In this document: positions 34,386-34,649 of the stretch, piece after piece
Layout: each line of letters begins with the position of its first letter
Numbering within the stretch: the first letter of the stretch is position 1
NCBI GenBank assembly: GCA_018400955.1
Contig: JAGYLH010000033.1
Location: 1 to 34,649 of the forward strand
Direction: 5' to 3'
DNA from: Bacteroidales bacterium
GTDB taxonomy: Bacteria; Bacteroidota; Bacteroidia; Bacteroidales; F082
DNA length: 34,649 nucleotides
Notes under the pieces: model-generated
What the model saw: the letters and a program-made list of their open reading frames with translations, nothing else
The model's database searches: none
Told to the model about the DNA's origin: nothing
Position numbers and translations under genes: made by a program

Positions 34386-34504
34386 CAATAATCAGCGCAC
34401 AAAAACGTTTTTTGTCACAAATGCATTGTTAATAAGAATTCAATCCACAGCAGCTTGCAAACAATCAATTTTTTACATTTATCCCAACAAACAAACCGCT
34501 TCGA

Positions 34505-34649
34505 ATGCGCTTAACTTCATCATTCAAAATATTGGGCATAAGCTTTTTGCTTTTAGTTTTCAGCCAAACTGTGGCTGCCCAGCAACACAAGTATTTCGAT
34601 AATCCTGACCAGCTCCACCGCGAATCTGTTGATATGTACAACAATCAGC
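34505..34649 (+). CDS. Exported protein, N-terminal part (3' cut by window edge)
   Basis: The first 48 residues of a larger gene. A clear signal peptide (about residues 1-25, hydrophobic ILGISFLLLVFSQ, Ala-x-Ala-like end TVAAQ) is followed by the mature start QHKYFDNPDQLHRESVDMYNNQ. The pattern of an acidic loop leading into a helix (LHRESVDMYNNQ) resembles the first tetratricopeptide repeat of large Bacteroidota TPR proteins, but too little is visible to be sure. It lies about 120 bp after the rnpB terminator and needs its own promoter; only a weak TACATTTA at 34474-34481 is seen. Confidence 0.6.
   Translation, partial: MRLTSSFKILGISFLLLVFSQTVAAQQHKYFDNPDQLHRESVDMYNNQ

Overview
The window looks like a chromosomal segment from a member of the Bacteroidota. 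Several signs agree: a PorQ homologue (type IX secretion), a Bacteroidota-style carotenoid operon, a DUF2279 protein, PAS-rich histidine kinases, almost no Shine-Dalgarno sequences, and several matches to the Bacteroidota sigma-factor -7 element TAnnTTTG. CrtZ needs O2, so an aerobic or facultative host is likely. Genus cannot be called from the sequence alone.

Layout. (1) 1-3239, + strand: carotenoid operon crtI (5' cut by the window edge), crtB, a small unknown gene, idi and crtZ, tightly packed or overlapping. (2) 3311-4366: porQ. (3) 4406-6027, - strand: a DUF2279 membrane protein gene followed by a cysteine-poor ThiF/MoeB-like E1 enzyme gene. (4) 6349-7503: a SpoIIE-type phosphatase of the kind usually linked to [FeFe]-hydrogenases. 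It converges on (5) 7512-9200, - strand: a DUF4143 ATPase with an extra winged-helix-like C-terminus. Behind its promoter lie two identical 25-bp repeats, each containing a perfect palindrome. (6) 9844-27002, + strand: five consecutive signalling genes. They are a giant REC-(PAS)12-HisKA-HATPase-REC hybrid kinase whose N-terminal third is broken by about seven small indels, a PAS5 kinase, a BvgS-like periplasmic-binding hybrid kinase, a CheB-CheR-PAS fusion and a PAS3 kinase. I count about 24 PAS domains and no DNA-binding output domain. (7) 27106-32336, + strand: xdhC, xdhA (two frameshifts) and xdhB, a molybdenum hydroxylase of xanthine dehydrogenase type with conserved active-site residues. 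(8) 32394-33728, - strand: a MATE exporter. (9) 33975-34349: RNase P RNA with its own -7 element and a strong terminator. (10) 34505 to the end: the start of an exported protein.

The most unusual structure lies between xdhA and xdhB (29365-30017). A gene for an S23-like four-helix-bundle protein is bracketed by arrays of a degenerate 7-bp unit. The left array runs forward (AGTCNNN). The right array runs forward for 12 units, then flips and runs reverse for 16 units (ACTCNNN). A 25-bp stretch of the left array is a perfect inverted repeat of part of the right array, so the cassette has the ends of an inserted element. The stop codons of xdhA and of the four-helix gene both lie inside repeat units. 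A second reading frame stays open through the whole right array and ends in an ATGA overlap with the start of xdhB.

Two genes (the giant kinase and xdhA) carry indels without other decay. This could be sequencing error or very recent inactivation, so conclusions about those two genes depend on read quality.
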